Shown here in pieces: positions 12,301 to 23,167 of a DNA stretch of 64,000 nt (its first letter is position 1; the number at the start of each line of letters is the position of its first letter). The notes beneath the pieces were generated by a model. The model ran no database searches. It saw only the letters and a program-made list of their open reading frames with translations, and was not told the DNA's origin. The position numbers and the translations under genes were made by a program. Source of the stretch: Takakia lepidozioides (taxonomy: Eukaryota; Streptophyta; Takakiopsida; Takakiales; Takakiaceae); assembly GCA_030704615.1 (NCBI GenBank), contig CM060734.1, positions 34,488,042 to 34,552,041 on the forward strand, read 5' to 3'.

Positions 12301-14325
12301 TTCGGAAGAGTGGGGTCCTCCTCATCAGTTGCAGACCGCTGTGGAGGACGCCATGGTCTGCCAAATGGGAAAACAGTCCGACCACGCAATGTGGTCTGCT
12401 GAGGGTCTGCTGAAGAGGTACGAAGGTCCGCTGGAGGACGGGTCACGGAAGAAAGGTCCACTGAGCCGGGTCTGCTAGTCTGACCGGCGCTCTCAAAAGC
12501 CTTTACAACAGACGGAGGGAGGCCTGCTGCGCGGCCAGTGGTACCATCCTGAATTGATGCAATGGCATCAGCCGACCGTGGATACAGACTCAGGATGTAG
12601 TCACAAATATCACGGACCTCATTCCAGACAAGTGTATTTTCCAAGGGAGGACCGTTCAACCTGTACTTCCAGATTTGCAAAGCCTTGTACACTCGGTTGT
12701 CTTGCGCATTCGCCTCCTGAAAATAAACAGCAATATTGGCCTTCACATTAGACCAGTAGACCATAGAGCAGTAGACCATAGACTAGTAGACCAGTCAAGA
12801 TTGGGCCCGACAATAGACCAGTAGACCATACACCAGTAGGCCATTACAGTAGACCAGTAGAGCATAGTAGTAGACCATAGCCGTGGACCCATGCAGCAGA
12901 CCACAGCCACGACAGTAGTGCGCCTTTCAAAGCAACTGCAGTACCATGTTGCGCAAAGCAGACCCAAAACAGTAGACGGTTCGCAGCAGACCACATATAT
13001 AATAATAATAATAATAAAACACTATGATTTGCAACAGGGGAAAGTAGTCGCACGGTTCTGGACCTATAGAGCAGACCACAACCAGAACAAGTAATGCAGT
13101 ACCATGTACAGAATAGCAGACCCAGAATAGTAGACCGACAGCAGCGGGCCACACATACAACACCCAGCATAGCATATCACTAATTGCAACCAGGAAATCG
13201 AAAGACTCAAATACGGTAGATGGCAGAAAAAGTGGTTCAAGTACCTGGAGGCCGTTGTAGTCTTCATCCATTGGGTGTGATCGTGCCTCCACCCACTTTT
13301 TCTCGGCTGTGTCAATGGTCTGTTGTATCTGCCCTGATCTCACATAAGCATACAAAAAAGGGAAAAAATCCGGATCTGATTCATCTGGGTACTGGTCTGG
13401 CAGAAGACCGTGGGGAAGCAGGTACAATGTGCCAGGGCGGACAGGGGTGCCCATTACATCTCCATGAGCGTCAGTAAGGGTCTGCTGTTTCTTGGTCTGC
13501 TTGTTGGGTCTGATATAGGTGGGCGTCGTGGGTCTGTTTGAGGGTGTGATTCCTCCATGGGGATGTCCGAGTCAAGGGTTATGTCATGTACCGGCGGAGC
13601 GTACCCAATGGGGTCGTTCACCAAGTACGGTCTCACAAGTAGTCCCGTCCGCTCCGTCGACATGTCCTGAACATGATCCTCCTCTTCATGAGAGTCTTCC
13701 TCACTTGAGTCATCCCCACTGGACGACAAAGTTGAAACGACAGCCTGTGGTCTGCTGGTGTTGGTCTGCTGGGCCTGACCTGGTTGCAATTCTTTGCTAC
13801 TCACTCACATATCCCGTGGTCTGCCAATGCTGGTACTGCCAGATCTGTGACTTTTGCGGTCTACATTTTTTTTAGCTCCATCACTGAGCTTCCTTTTCTT
13901 CACTAGCACAACGAGGCCGGGGCCCAGCAGGCCGGCTTCATGTAATAATGCTGCCGCACTTCCTCAGCAGACCGAGCGACGGCACGCGCACCCCTACATT
14001 TTGCAGTGATTTCTTTTGCGGCCTTAGACGAACTTGGCTTGGGCCAAGGCTTGAAGTTCTCAGGGACCATACCTTTGCATCCTCCATCAAGGGCATGGCG
14101 GTTTAGAGTCTCTTTGTCCTTGATAATATCAAGGCAAAAGGGGCACTGAAACCGATCCTTTGGCCAGTTCTCTTTCTCCTTCGCTACGCGCAAGTCCAAA
14201 AATGCTTCTACTATTTTAGCATCGTACTCACTTGGCTCATACCAGTACCTTCTCTTGGCTTTGTGGCGAGGGGCATGCACATATTCCACCCAATCGACTC
14301 CACCCTTTGGGCAAGCTTCTTCCAT
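9344..14325 (-). CDS. Third MULE-1 gene, multi-exon, function unknown
   Basis: A chain of minus-strand open segments can be followed: 14325-13903, 13804-13454, about 13454-13245, 12720-11925, 11992-about 11660, 11370-10940, 10886-9873 and 9931-9344. The first segment (140 codons) contains a zinc-finger-like run, CPFCLDIIKDKETLNRHAL, which resembles the zf-XS finger of plant SGS3-like proteins; this resemblance is weak. Later segments are acidic or glutamine/threonine rich, and 10886-10600 encodes repeated DQTRP/HQTRQ units that are simply the CAGACC micro-repeat read as protein. Exon junctions are guesses from frame and GT/AG positions. The gene converges on the protease gene. Conserved-looking parts (12720-11925) match no family I know. 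Accessory genes in MULEs often help transposition or are captured host fragments. Confidence 0.5.
9990..11640 (-). repeat. Dense GGTCTG micro-repeat tract, partly coding
   Basis: GGTCTG followed by C, T or A recurs dozens of times, densest at 10560-10900 (as GGTCTGGTC, GGTCTGTT) and 11530-11640, where AAAGGTCTGTTTA units are in near-perfect tandem. Read on the minus strand, 10600-10886 is open and gives a Gln-Thr-rich protein segment. Confidence 0.75.
12745..13160. repeat. TAGACC-rich intron of the minus-strand gene
   Basis: AGTAGACCATA and AGCAGACC units recur through this stretch, interrupted by an ATA microsatellite near 12998-13015. In the neighbouring exons the motif is less dense. It separates the exon upstream (13245-13454) from the one at 11925-12720. 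Confidence 0.6.
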
Positions 14326-14339
14326 GGCTGCAACCTAAG

Positions 14340-15619
14340 GAGGAATTGTGTCAGAGACGGTATGCTAAATGCAAATGAAGAAGAGCAAGCAAAAAAGGAA
14401 ATGAAGGTCTGGCGGTGAAGAAGTCTGATGAAGTTGATACCTTTGCACTTCGGCAACGACGGGCATGCGGCCTTTGAAGAGCGGGCAGGCGGCGCTACAA
14501 ACGAATCGTCGAGTCGAAGAGGCAGAAATCGCGAAGCGCAACACACCGTGCAGTCGCAAAGTGGAGAGACGCGAAAGACGCAAGAGGAGGAAGAGGCGAG
14601 GACCCCAACGTAACGGCTCACTGCTAAGCGTGACAGGAGCACGCGTGCGACCGCCGAGGCCATGCACGTCGGCCATTGGACTGCCGTCGAAACATCTAAC
14701 ATCCCGGAGGCACAATAATGGCCACCGCCAAGGACTTCCATGGTCTGCCCTAAGTCTCCACCAAAAGGGTCGGCCAAAAGGGTCCGCCAAAATGGTCTGC
14801 CAAAAGGGTCTGTGGCACTGGTCTGTCGCATTCGTGAGGCAAAGATTGTTTGCACTCGGTCTGCCGTCGGGGTCTGACTAGAGTTCTCCAGGCTGGTCTG
14901 TTGGTTCGGTCTTGTCGTTTGGACTGGCATGGTGCACTCTTCTCTTCTCCTGCTCTACCCATCTGGTCTGCCCTCTGTCTGCAGTGTGTCCCTACCCGTT
15001 TCACCATTTCAATGGTCCCCCAGCTGGGTCTCTGCATCCCCGCACTATCATGGTAACACTTGGAAGGTCCACTGGTCGGTTGCACAAAATATTCTGCCAC
15101 ACATGCCCATTTCGTCCTGCATCGATGGGTCCACCTGCAAACAACATCCAAGAGACGGAACTCGGGTGGAAATTGGAATTTTATACAGCCAGCCATGCAC
15201 ATATGCTTCCGTTATTTTTGCAGTGCCATTCCACACATGCTATATGGAGGACAAGCCTCGAACAAGACAGTGTGACAAGGGAAAGGCCGATTCTCAATTG
15301 TTGTCCGCTAAATGAGTCGTACTTGTTAGCAAAGACCTAAATACTTCCATTCAAGTCTGCACTGTAAACTCAATGTAACTCACTTCCCCGCGCTCAAACA
15401 GTGCGAACAACAAAGCAAAAATAGTAGAAGCATATGAACAAAAGAGGCTGTGGCTTGAAACGATGGACTCCAACGTTGCCAGAGAGTCCATGGAGTCATG
15501 CAAAGGGATTCTTCACAACCGCCGAGTCTGTTGGTTCTAAACAGTCAAACAACAAACAGCAACAAGCAACACGAAAAAATAAAAATAAAATAAAATAAAA
15601 TAAAAAAATTGAGGAGATC
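14340..15619. other. MULE-1 right interior, no gene recognised
   Basis: This lies upstream of the minus-strand gene's first exon and inside the right terminal repeat. GGTCTGCC-type repeats occur at 14740-14960. Several overlapping short frames are present but none has a known motif. Its position suggests promoter and 5' leader of the minus-strand gene. Confidence 0.4.
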
Positions 15620-15979
15620 GGCGAGTGCCATGGCATGCCCTAAATCCGGATGGTCTGGATAAAACCGGATCTGGACGGGCAGATGCGCACCACGTAGGTC
15701 TGGGTTTGTTGTGCCGGTCTGGGGTGGTCTGCCGGACGACATGCACAGACCAAGCTTGGGCAAACCGCAGCAAGGGCAGACCCACTGGGGACTCGATGGC
15801 GGGCGGGCGGGGGCCGCGATCCGGGGGCGGGTTGGGCGGCGTGCGGGGCTGCCGACCGCGCTGTGCGGCTGGCAGGTGGGGTGGGCGGGGCGGGGGAGGG
15901 CGACCCCGCGTCCGTACGGGCGTGCGCGCCCTGTCCCACACGCGCGACATAAACTCCCAATTATTCAAAAATGAGAGGC
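15620..15979 (-). repeat. MULE-1 right terminal inverted repeat
   Basis: Read on the minus strand from 15979 it begins GCCTCTCATTTTTGAATAAT and mirrors the left terminus down to the CCGGATTTAGGGCATG block. It is GC-rich and contains several GGTCTG/CAGACC motifs. GATTCTAAAA at 15980-15989 follows as the right target duplication. Confidence 0.85.
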
Positions 15980-16020
15980 GATTCTAAAAGATATTGGGTG
16001 GTATCTTTGTCGGTTTCGCA

Positions 16021-18935
16021 TAAAGAGGTCCATGATAACATCGTCAAAGCTGGAATTGTACCAGATGTCATTGTGAACACTACCCTGGTGGACATGTATG
16101 CCAAACGTGGATGTATTAAGGATGCGAAGGGAGTTTTCAACACTATGGTTGAACGAGATGTCACTACAGCAAATGGGGGGGGTTTGCGACGCCAGCCGCG
16201 CCCTCACGCCCCGCGCGGCGCTGAGTCCGCGACGCTGAGCCCGCGGCGTTTTTTTTGCGACGTCCCGGCGTCGCAATCCCCCGCTGCGACATCATTATGA
16301 CGCCCAGCCGTCATAAGGTGGCATGAAGGGGGAAAGAGGGCCCTTGCTGCGACGGATTTTTTTTCTTACGACGCCCCAACGTCGGAAATCCAATTTTATT
16401 TTTATTTATTTTTAATAATATTTTTAAGACGTTGCGACGCCTCGGCGTCGCAAAAGCGTCACTAAGGGCGCCCCAGCGCCTCCGCGACGCCAAGGCGTCG
16501 CAACAATATCACCACAGTGGGAGTTTTTTTTTTTTTTTTTTTGGGGCTTTGCGGCCCTCAACTTCACAAAAGCGTGGGACGCCCAACGTTGCAACGTCAA
16601 GGGGTCGCAATGGTGTTGTGGTCAGCTTAGGTCCACACAAGGACGTCGCTTGGGGCGCCTGGCGGTGGCGGGGTACAACAACGGCGACGATGCTGGAGCT
16701 GGGGCTGGGCCTGGGGCTGGGCACTAAGGCTTTGGAGGTTGCAACTCCCCGCCATCACAAGATAGACCCCTTTAGAAACTTGAAAGAACTTGAATGAACT
16801 CTTTATATGTGTATATATATATATTTAGATTGCTTTTGTGATACATAGATGTAGCGTAGGTGTGTTGGTTAGTTTGTAGTGTCTTAGAAATGTTATAATG
16901 TGGAGGTCTTAGGTTCAAGTATGCGTTGCATGATATATGTAGAACAATGAACATAACTCCATTAGGAGTCAATGATCAACGTCGGAGTCAATGGTCAACA
17001 AATTTTTGAAATTCAAAATTCAAATTCAAATTTTTCCGCCTAAATTCAAATGTACCCCCTTAAATTGTGACGTCCGGGCGTCGCACTTTGCGACCCCTGG
17101 ACGGTGCTAATTTTGCATTGCAGAATAGGGTTTTTTTTTTTTTTTTTTTTTGTCCGACGCTTGGGCGTTGCAAATCGTGGTTTCGCATATTTGCGACCCC
17201 CATTTGTCGCAAATTTGCGATGTTTTTTTGGCGACGGGCTTGCGATGCCCGGACGTGGCAAATTTGGTTTTTTTCCCCGTCCGAAAAGGGCTGTTTTACG
17301 ACGCTGCGGCGTTGAACCCCCCCCCCACCCCCCCCACCCCCCCCCCCCCCCCCCTTTTTTTTTTCCTGTAATGTGTGGTGTCATGGAACACGATGCTTGT
17401 AGGATATCCACAGTAGGGACGTGGTAGGGAGGCTTTGGAGACCTGTGATCAAATGATGGGGGAAGGGGTAGAGCCCGACCACATCACGTTTCTGTGCATT
17501 TGCAATGCGTGTGCAAGCCTGGCAGCTCTGGAAAAGGGCAAAGAGGTCCATGGCGACATTGTCAGAGCTGCAATTGTACCAAATGTCATTCTGAACAATA
17601 CCCTCGTGGACATGTATGAAGGGAGTGTTCGACAGTATGGCTGAATGATGGTGTCGTGGAGTGCGATGATTGCAGGATATGTACAGCAAGGGCGCGAGAT
17701 GGAGGCTTTGGAGACCTATGAGCAAATGATGTGCGAAGGGGTGAGGCCCAACCACATAACGTTTGTTTGCATTTGCAATGCGTGTGCAAGCCTGGCACCG
17801 TGGAAAAGGGCAAAGATGTCCATGGTAACACCGTCAGAGCTGGAATTGTACCCGATGTCATTCTGATCAACACTGCCTTAGTGGACATGCATGTCAAATG
17901 TGGGTGCATCGAGGATGCAAAGGGAGTGTTCGACAATATGGTTGAACGAGATGTGGTGTCGTGGAGTGCAATGATTGCAGGTATGCACAGCAAGGGTGCG
18001 GGACGGAGGCTTTGGAGACCTATGAGCAAATGATGTGAGAAGGGATGAAGCCCGACCACATCACGTTTGTGTGCATTTGCAATGCGTGTGAAAGCCTGGC
18101 AGCTCTGGAAAAGGGCAAAGAGGTCCATGGTGACATGGCAGTACAGGTGTGGCCGACGGTTCCAGAAGTCAGACAAGCTGCAGGTTTGTCAACTTATGTG
18201 TTGGCTTTTACTTGGTTGCTCACCATTTCTTCACTAGAGTCCACATCAGTTTTCTTTGTTTGGGCGTGGCTATCAGCAAATGATGTGGAAAGGGGTGAAG
18301 CCCGACCACATCATGTTTATGTGCGTTTGCAAGCCTGGCAGCCCTGGAAAATGGCAAAGAGGTGCATGGTTGCATCGCCAAAGCTGGAATTGTACCAGAT
18401 GTGATTCTGAACTATACCCTCGTAGACATGTATGCCAAATGTGGGAGCATTGAGGATGCGGAGGGAGTGTTCAACAATATGGCTAATCGAGATTTGGTGT
18501 CATGGAATGTCATGCTTGCAGGATATGCACAGCAGGGGCGCGGGATGGAGGCCTGGGGGAAGGGGAGGCCTTGGAGACCTATGAAAAAATGATGGGGGAA
18601 CGGGTGAAGTGTAACCACATCACGTTTCTATGCGTTTGCAATGCTTGTGCAAGCCTAGCAGCCCTGGAAAAGGGCAAAGGGTGCATGGTATTGTACCAAA
18701 TGTCATTCTGGACATTGCCCTGGTGAACATGTATGCAAAATGTGGGTGCATTGAGGACGCAAAGGGAGTATTTGACAATGTGACTGAATGAAATGTGGTG
18801 TCGTGGATGATCGCAGGATATGCCCAGCATGGTTGTCATAGGGAGGTCCTGCAACTATTTGAAGGAATGCAAAAGAATGGCTTGAAGCCGGACAATATCA
18901 CCTTTATATGTGTTCTCTCTCCATGCATCCACAGG
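16021..18935 (+). pseudogene. PPR gene, N-terminal PLS-repeat half, broken
   Basis: Repeated PLS-type PPR modules can be read: VHDNIVKAGIVPDVIVNTTL then VDMYAKRGCIKDAKGVF (16045-16150), and further modules at about 17377-17650, 17645-17990, 17990-18150, 18285-18590 and 18590-18830, each about 100 residues and very alike. The last, [16 protein letters not shown] (18880-18925), corresponds to the final S repeat before an E domain. PPR proteins of this class bind organellar RNA and guide C-to-U editing. Frame changes, an internal deletion (MYEGSVRQYG at 17615-17640), a foreign insertion near 18140-18280 and a 1.2 kb element at 16162-17373 disrupt it. Similarity begins abruptly at 16021 and stops at 18935; the E/DYW half is on the other strand. 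Confidence 0.85.
16162..17373. mobile_element. 1.2 kb non-autonomous CACTA-ended element in the PPR gene
   Basis: It starts CACTACAGCAAATGGGGGGG and ends, after a long C run and T run, with CCTGTAATG, the inverted form of the start. The 3-base duplication TGT flanks it (16159-16161, 17374-17376). Removing the element and one TGT restores the PPR codons GAT GTG GTG TCA TGG (DVVSW), which is strong proof of insertion. The body has no coding capacity. It is built from repeated GCGACGCC and GGCGTCGCAA half-palindromes, T tracts of about 20 and A/T filler. Confidence 0.88.
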
Positions 18936-19525
18936 CACAAACATCTAACCATGGTTCTATACTCCAATGAGAACTGTTGGTTAAATGGGTGTATATCCAA
19001 ATCCGTATTGGTTAATTTTTGGTCCCAAATCAAAGATATGTATAGGTTCGTCGTGCTACAGTGGGAAGGCATGGGGAAGCATTTCAGTCGCTCATGTCGC
19101 CCTTATGGGATAGTAAGGTGGCGGCTAAAATGCCCTTAGTGCAAAGTGTCCACAAATTTGATTTGTTTGTTTTTTTTTTGTTTTTTAAAAAGGGAAACAC
19201 CTGGGAGCGACAACTCACAAATCAGGCCCCTTAATAGTGAGAGGAGAAAAGTAACCTCTTTCATAGTAACTCCGCCATGAAGGTGTAGGAATGGGACAAC
19301 ACCCAGGATTCCAAGGAGAAGAGTATACCACACCCCTTAGTAGCAAGATTTGACCCCAGAATCATCTGGGTGGCTACACAGATCAATGAATGAAGCGAGA
19401 CACTTGCATCTTGCACTCAACAGTACATGATGGTCAGTACTCTCAAGAAATGGTGGATGGTCTGAGTAGCTACACGGATCAATGAATGAAGCAAGATACT
19501 AGCATCTTTACAAGAAAACATCCTT
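18936..19525. other. Gap between the two PPR pieces
   Basis: No gene or repeat is recognised. If the E/DYW half was inverted (see findings), this stretch would be the former 3' flank of the PPR gene read on the minus strand. A short direct duplication involving GATCAATGAATGAAGC occurs at about 19382 and 19478. Confidence 0.4.
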
Positions 19526-20036
19526 TCACCAGTAATCACCACAAGAACAAATCCCATCTTCAAAGTGGTGGAAAGTAGTTACCGTCCCATACAACAATTG
19601 CTCGGCCAACAATCTTTGAATTTGGTGGAGGTGTGGCAGTCTCCACACACTCGAAGATTCTTGACGAGTCGTGCTAATCAGCCCAAAACCAATGGCCTTG
19701 GTGGCAAAGAGAAAATTCCTTTCCTCCACATCATGCAATAAAAAACGTGTGTCAGGCACATACCCCGCCTCCTTCATCTGCCCAGACAATCTTCTCAGCT
19801 CAGCATGGATTTCCTTAATTCTGGATGCAACTTGTCATCTGGCTCCTTTCTAACCCCTCTGACCTTCATCATTCTTCTCACCTTTGCAGTAGATTCATCG
19901 CACCTGCCAGCTGCAGCATAGATGTTTGATATAGCAACACATAAGTTGCGGCATCCTGGTCATCCCACTTGAGGATAGATGTTGCCACACATTCAGCCAT
20001 CTCGACATTGCCATGGATTCTGTAGGCACCAAGCAA
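19526..20036 (-). pseudogene. PPR E domain and DYW domain, C-terminal end, broken
   Basis: Read on the minus strand from 20036, the sequence gives LLGAYRIHGNVEMAECVA, LLSNIYAAAG, SGQMKEAGYVPDTRFLLHDV and finally FHHFEDGICSCGDYW with a stop at 19526. This is the E, E+ and DYW order of plant editing PPR proteins, where DYW is the cytidine deaminase. The zinc-binding core is damaged: the usual HSE segment reads ATKAIGFG, and the CGDCH segment is present only in another frame, so at least one indel occurred. The 5' part of the E domain continues across the CACTA element at 38739-38935. Confidence 0.88.
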
Positions 20037-21430
20037 CACTACAAGAGATGAGTATTTTTAGGACTACGGGTTTGGTGGAGTCATAAAAACTGCACTAGGT
20101 ACATGACTACAGAACGCTGAAATGCATTACAGTTTTAGTTTTATGACTTTGTAGTAATGGATATCACTACATGACTCCGGAAAGTTAGGGAACATTGGTC
20201 AAACATTGTTGACCATGATGACAGGGATGGTTTATATGACTAGTGTGATATGTTTGACTACACGTGGACGACGTTTCATGGAATCTTATGACTCCATGAC
20301 TGAAGATGGTTTCAGAGCTCTATTTATACGACTACATCACTACACGTGTCATTTTGAAGGCACATATAATGCAAATAAGGTTGCCCATTAGGTTTTAAAA
20401 AGTTAAATTTTTTGCTAATAAGGTTGCCCATTAGTGTAATCGTAAACAGAAAGGAGGGCTGGGACTTGGCGTCTTTTTGTCTCCTGCGCCACACCACATA
20501 GCTGAGGGATGGAACGCGATGATAGCAGGATATGCAGGGGCGTGAGATGGAGGCGTTGAGCAAATGATGCACGAAGGAGGAAAGGAGGAGGAGACAAGAC
20601 GAGACGAGGACAAGCGAGCTCGCCGTTCTTGGGACGGTCAGCTTGGTCTTAGCAAGAGTGTTTCAATCTCTGACTACTCATCTACGCCGTAGTGGTTCGA
20701 TCTGACAGACCAATCCGACATTACCTGACTACAGACACAAGCAGAGGTCATCGGTCAAATCCTCCATGGGTCAGGACAGGTCAAGGACAATGTGGTAGGG
20801 CACCTTCTTCTTCAACCTATTTCAGCCTGTGTTGCCCTCTCATCAGACCGCAAGATGCATATTGAATTCTGAAAGTTAGGTCGTTGGGTACATCTGTGGT
20901 GGTTTGGAGTGACTTTGGCAAGTTACTGCCAGTGTGGCAGCAGGGAAGTATCTAATAACATATAATAGAGGTGAGGAGAAGCGGTGGGGTGAACACTTTC
21001 CGACCCCAATGCAAAGAGAAACGCTTCCTGCAATGCACGCTGCATTTCTACCTCCAATCCACCACTCTCATCTGCGTTCTCTGTGACATTGGGCTCCCGC
21101 TGTGCCGCAGGGCCTTCGTCTTCATCATCTGAATATTCACATCCCTGCATCCCAATAGTCATCTTGTGAGTGGACCAACAACGATGTGACACTTGTTCAT
21201 ATTATGACAGGAGGCACGGTGACGTTGCAGTGATGCAGTCATATTTACGTATGTATCTTATGAATATACACCCAATCAAAACACGACATTTGTAACCATT
21301 GAAGTCATAGTTGCAGTCACTTACTTAGTCATATATGACTACATGACTACACATGACCAATGAAAACACGACATGTGCATTAATTAAAGTGATAACGGAA
21401 GTGGCGTACTCATACTCACGTCTGTATCTT
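20037..21430. repeat. CACTA left terminal and subterminal repeat region
   Basis: After the terminal repeat the motif ATGACTACA or its complement TGTAGTCAT recurs many times (for example near 20100, 20330, 21325-21355). In CACTA elements such subterminal repeats are binding sites for the TNPA-type protein. A short stretch at 20520-20600 resembles PPR sequence (GATAGCAGGATATGCAGG), perhaps a captured host scrap. Confidence 0.7.
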
Positions 21431-21874
21431 ATGACTTCTTGACTACAATCACCCAACGAAATGTCGACATGTGGAGAAGAGGATCGTTGCATTCAAAATT
21501 CAAACTAAAGTGCTGAAGGGAAAGTGGCGATCTTACCGGAAGAGAACAGCGTTGGAGAAGAGGATCCCTCCCGTGTATCATGTAATGATTCCTCAGTGTT
21601 TCCAACAAGAGTACTTTTCCTCCATGACACTCATCGCAGTTGCATAGCATTTTTGTATGCCCATTCCTTGTGGCATAAGCTTCTTCCATTCGCCATAGAC
21701 GGTCATCTATTCTACGCCTACGCATCCGTTCGCCACCTGCACTGTACATGCTTTGAACGTCACCCCTTCCCTCTTTGCATGCTACGCACAGTGCATTGTC
21801 TCTAGTTTTGCACCAGCTGCCAATGTGCTATTTCTATATCTATAGTATACTATAAGTATCGTTTCTGAGTGTCC

Positions 21875-21993
21875 ATGGTGAAGCGGAAGGTCTTCGAAGT
21901 GACAGTCCCTCTCACTGAGTACGAGAAGTTCCGAGAGCGCCGGATTGCTGCCATAAAGGAGGTGGAAGCAACGTTCAAGCAGTCGATAGATGG
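21875..21993 (+). CDS. First exon of the CACTA TNPA-like gene
   Basis: An ATG at 21875 opens 40 codons beginning MVKRKVFEVTVPLTEYEKFR, rich in charged residues, and ends at a GTGAGT donor at 21994. The gypsy element at 22213 lies in the following intron; the next candidate exon begins at about 33411 after a GGTTCAG acceptor. The start is chosen because it is the first ATG in the frame that leads to the donor. Assignment to TNPA rests on position within the CACTA element, not on a recognised domain. Confidence 0.5.
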
Positions 21994-22212
21994 GTGAGTT
22001 TAGTTCCTGACTTTGGATACCCACCCACTAAACTTGCGATTTGCCTTATCCTCTAACCTTCCTACAGCGATCATAAGCTTCATAGCACAAATGGGGGCGA
22101 GTAGCTGCGACTTGTACAAACAGAGAGGCAAACAACATGCAGTGAGTGACGATTAGATTTGAGGAGGGTGTGTCATTAGGCGGGAGATGTCCGCCGTCAT
22201 TCGTGGGCAGGC

Positions 22213-22390
22213 TGTCGTGCGCATACATATCGCTACACAACTACATCGCTGTCCAAAACCACACAACACATGTGCACACCACACACTAGTATACCACTAG
22301 TCCACCACTAGTCCAACCACTAGGCTACAACTAGTCAGTCACTAGGCTGCCACTATGCTGCCCACTATGGCAGTCACTAGTCCACACAAT
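22213..22390. repeat. Outer copy (A') of a repeat found again inside the gypsy element
   Basis: 178 bases starting TGTCGTGCGCATACATATCG and ending CACACAAT are repeated at 22720-22909 (190 bases; the inner copy has one extra 12-base CCAGCCACTAGT unit). The two copies flank the left LTR core. The right end of the element lacks this segment. Confidence 0.85.
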
Positions 22391-22909
22391 AGATAAAGAA
22401 GAAGAATACAAGCACAAGCTCATGCGAGCTCACAAAGCTGAAGCATAAACTCATGCATATATAACCTCATCACTCAAATACAAGTCAAGCCAAGTGCACC
22501 CCACGCCATGGGGAATCCACACTACGGCGCCATAGCTAGGCGCGGTGAGGCTCAACTCGAGAAAGATGAGCCTTCCGCGCTTGCCGTGAAGATAACCACT
22601 CCAGGGCCTAAATCTGCCTTGACCCCTGGATTGACACTTGGGCCAATCCCAAATGTCAATATGTAAAAGCTAGCTATTTCCTAGCTAGTTTCACACTAGT
22701 GGTAAAATAACTTGACAGCTGTCGTGCGCATACATATCGCTACACAACTACATCGCTGTCCAAAACCACACAACACATGTGCACACCACACACTAGTATA
22801 CCACTAGTCCACCACTAGTCCAGCCACTAGTCCAACCACTAGGCTACAACTAGTCAGTCACTAGGCTGCCACTATGCTGCCCACTATGGCAGTCACTAGT
22901 CCACACAAT
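22391..22909 (-). repeat. 3' LTR of the methyltransferase gypsy element
   Basis: The core 22391-22717 matches 33057-33383 closely. In element orientation a purine-rich tract (AGCTAGGGGGGCGAT, complement of about 22908-22922) is followed by TGTGTGGACTAG, so the LTR probably starts at about 22909 and includes the 190-base A segment plus the core. The junction core/A reads GACAGCTGTC, a perfect palindrome. Confidence 0.65.
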
Positions 22910-23167
22910 CGCCCCCCTAGCTGGTGCTTAGGTCCCTCTAAGTCCAGGTAGCCACAAGATGTGATAGTGACCATAGCCTCACTAAGTCCTCCACCACTAT
23001 CCCTACTACACTCAAACTCGATAGATCAAGAGGCCGGGTGCAAGAGTTGCCCCATCGTTAGTCGCCGTCTTGCAACCTGTGAACTTGAGCTTGGGATCTC
23101 ATGTATTGACTCCTATGAGCTTGGCCTCCCATGTCTTGTTAGCTGCCTCCAGTCATGTCCACTGCCA

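Larger units (their letters stand above)
3357..15979 (+). mobile_element. MULE-1: 12.6 kb Mutator-like DNA transposon
   Basis: The element is bounded by long terminal inverted repeats (3357-about 3760 and about 15620-15979) and an imperfect 10-11 bp target duplication. It carries a Mutator-like transposase on the plus strand with a SWIM zinc finger, a Ulp1/C48-like cysteine protease on the plus strand, and a third multi-exon gene on the minus strand. MULEs that carry Ulp1-like proteases (for example the Kaonashi type) are known in plants. The transposase has several frameshifts and stops, so this copy is probably dead. A GGTCTG/CAGACC micro-repeat pervades termini, introns, spacers and one coding region. 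A related, truncated copy lies at 59053-62016. Confidence 0.88.
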
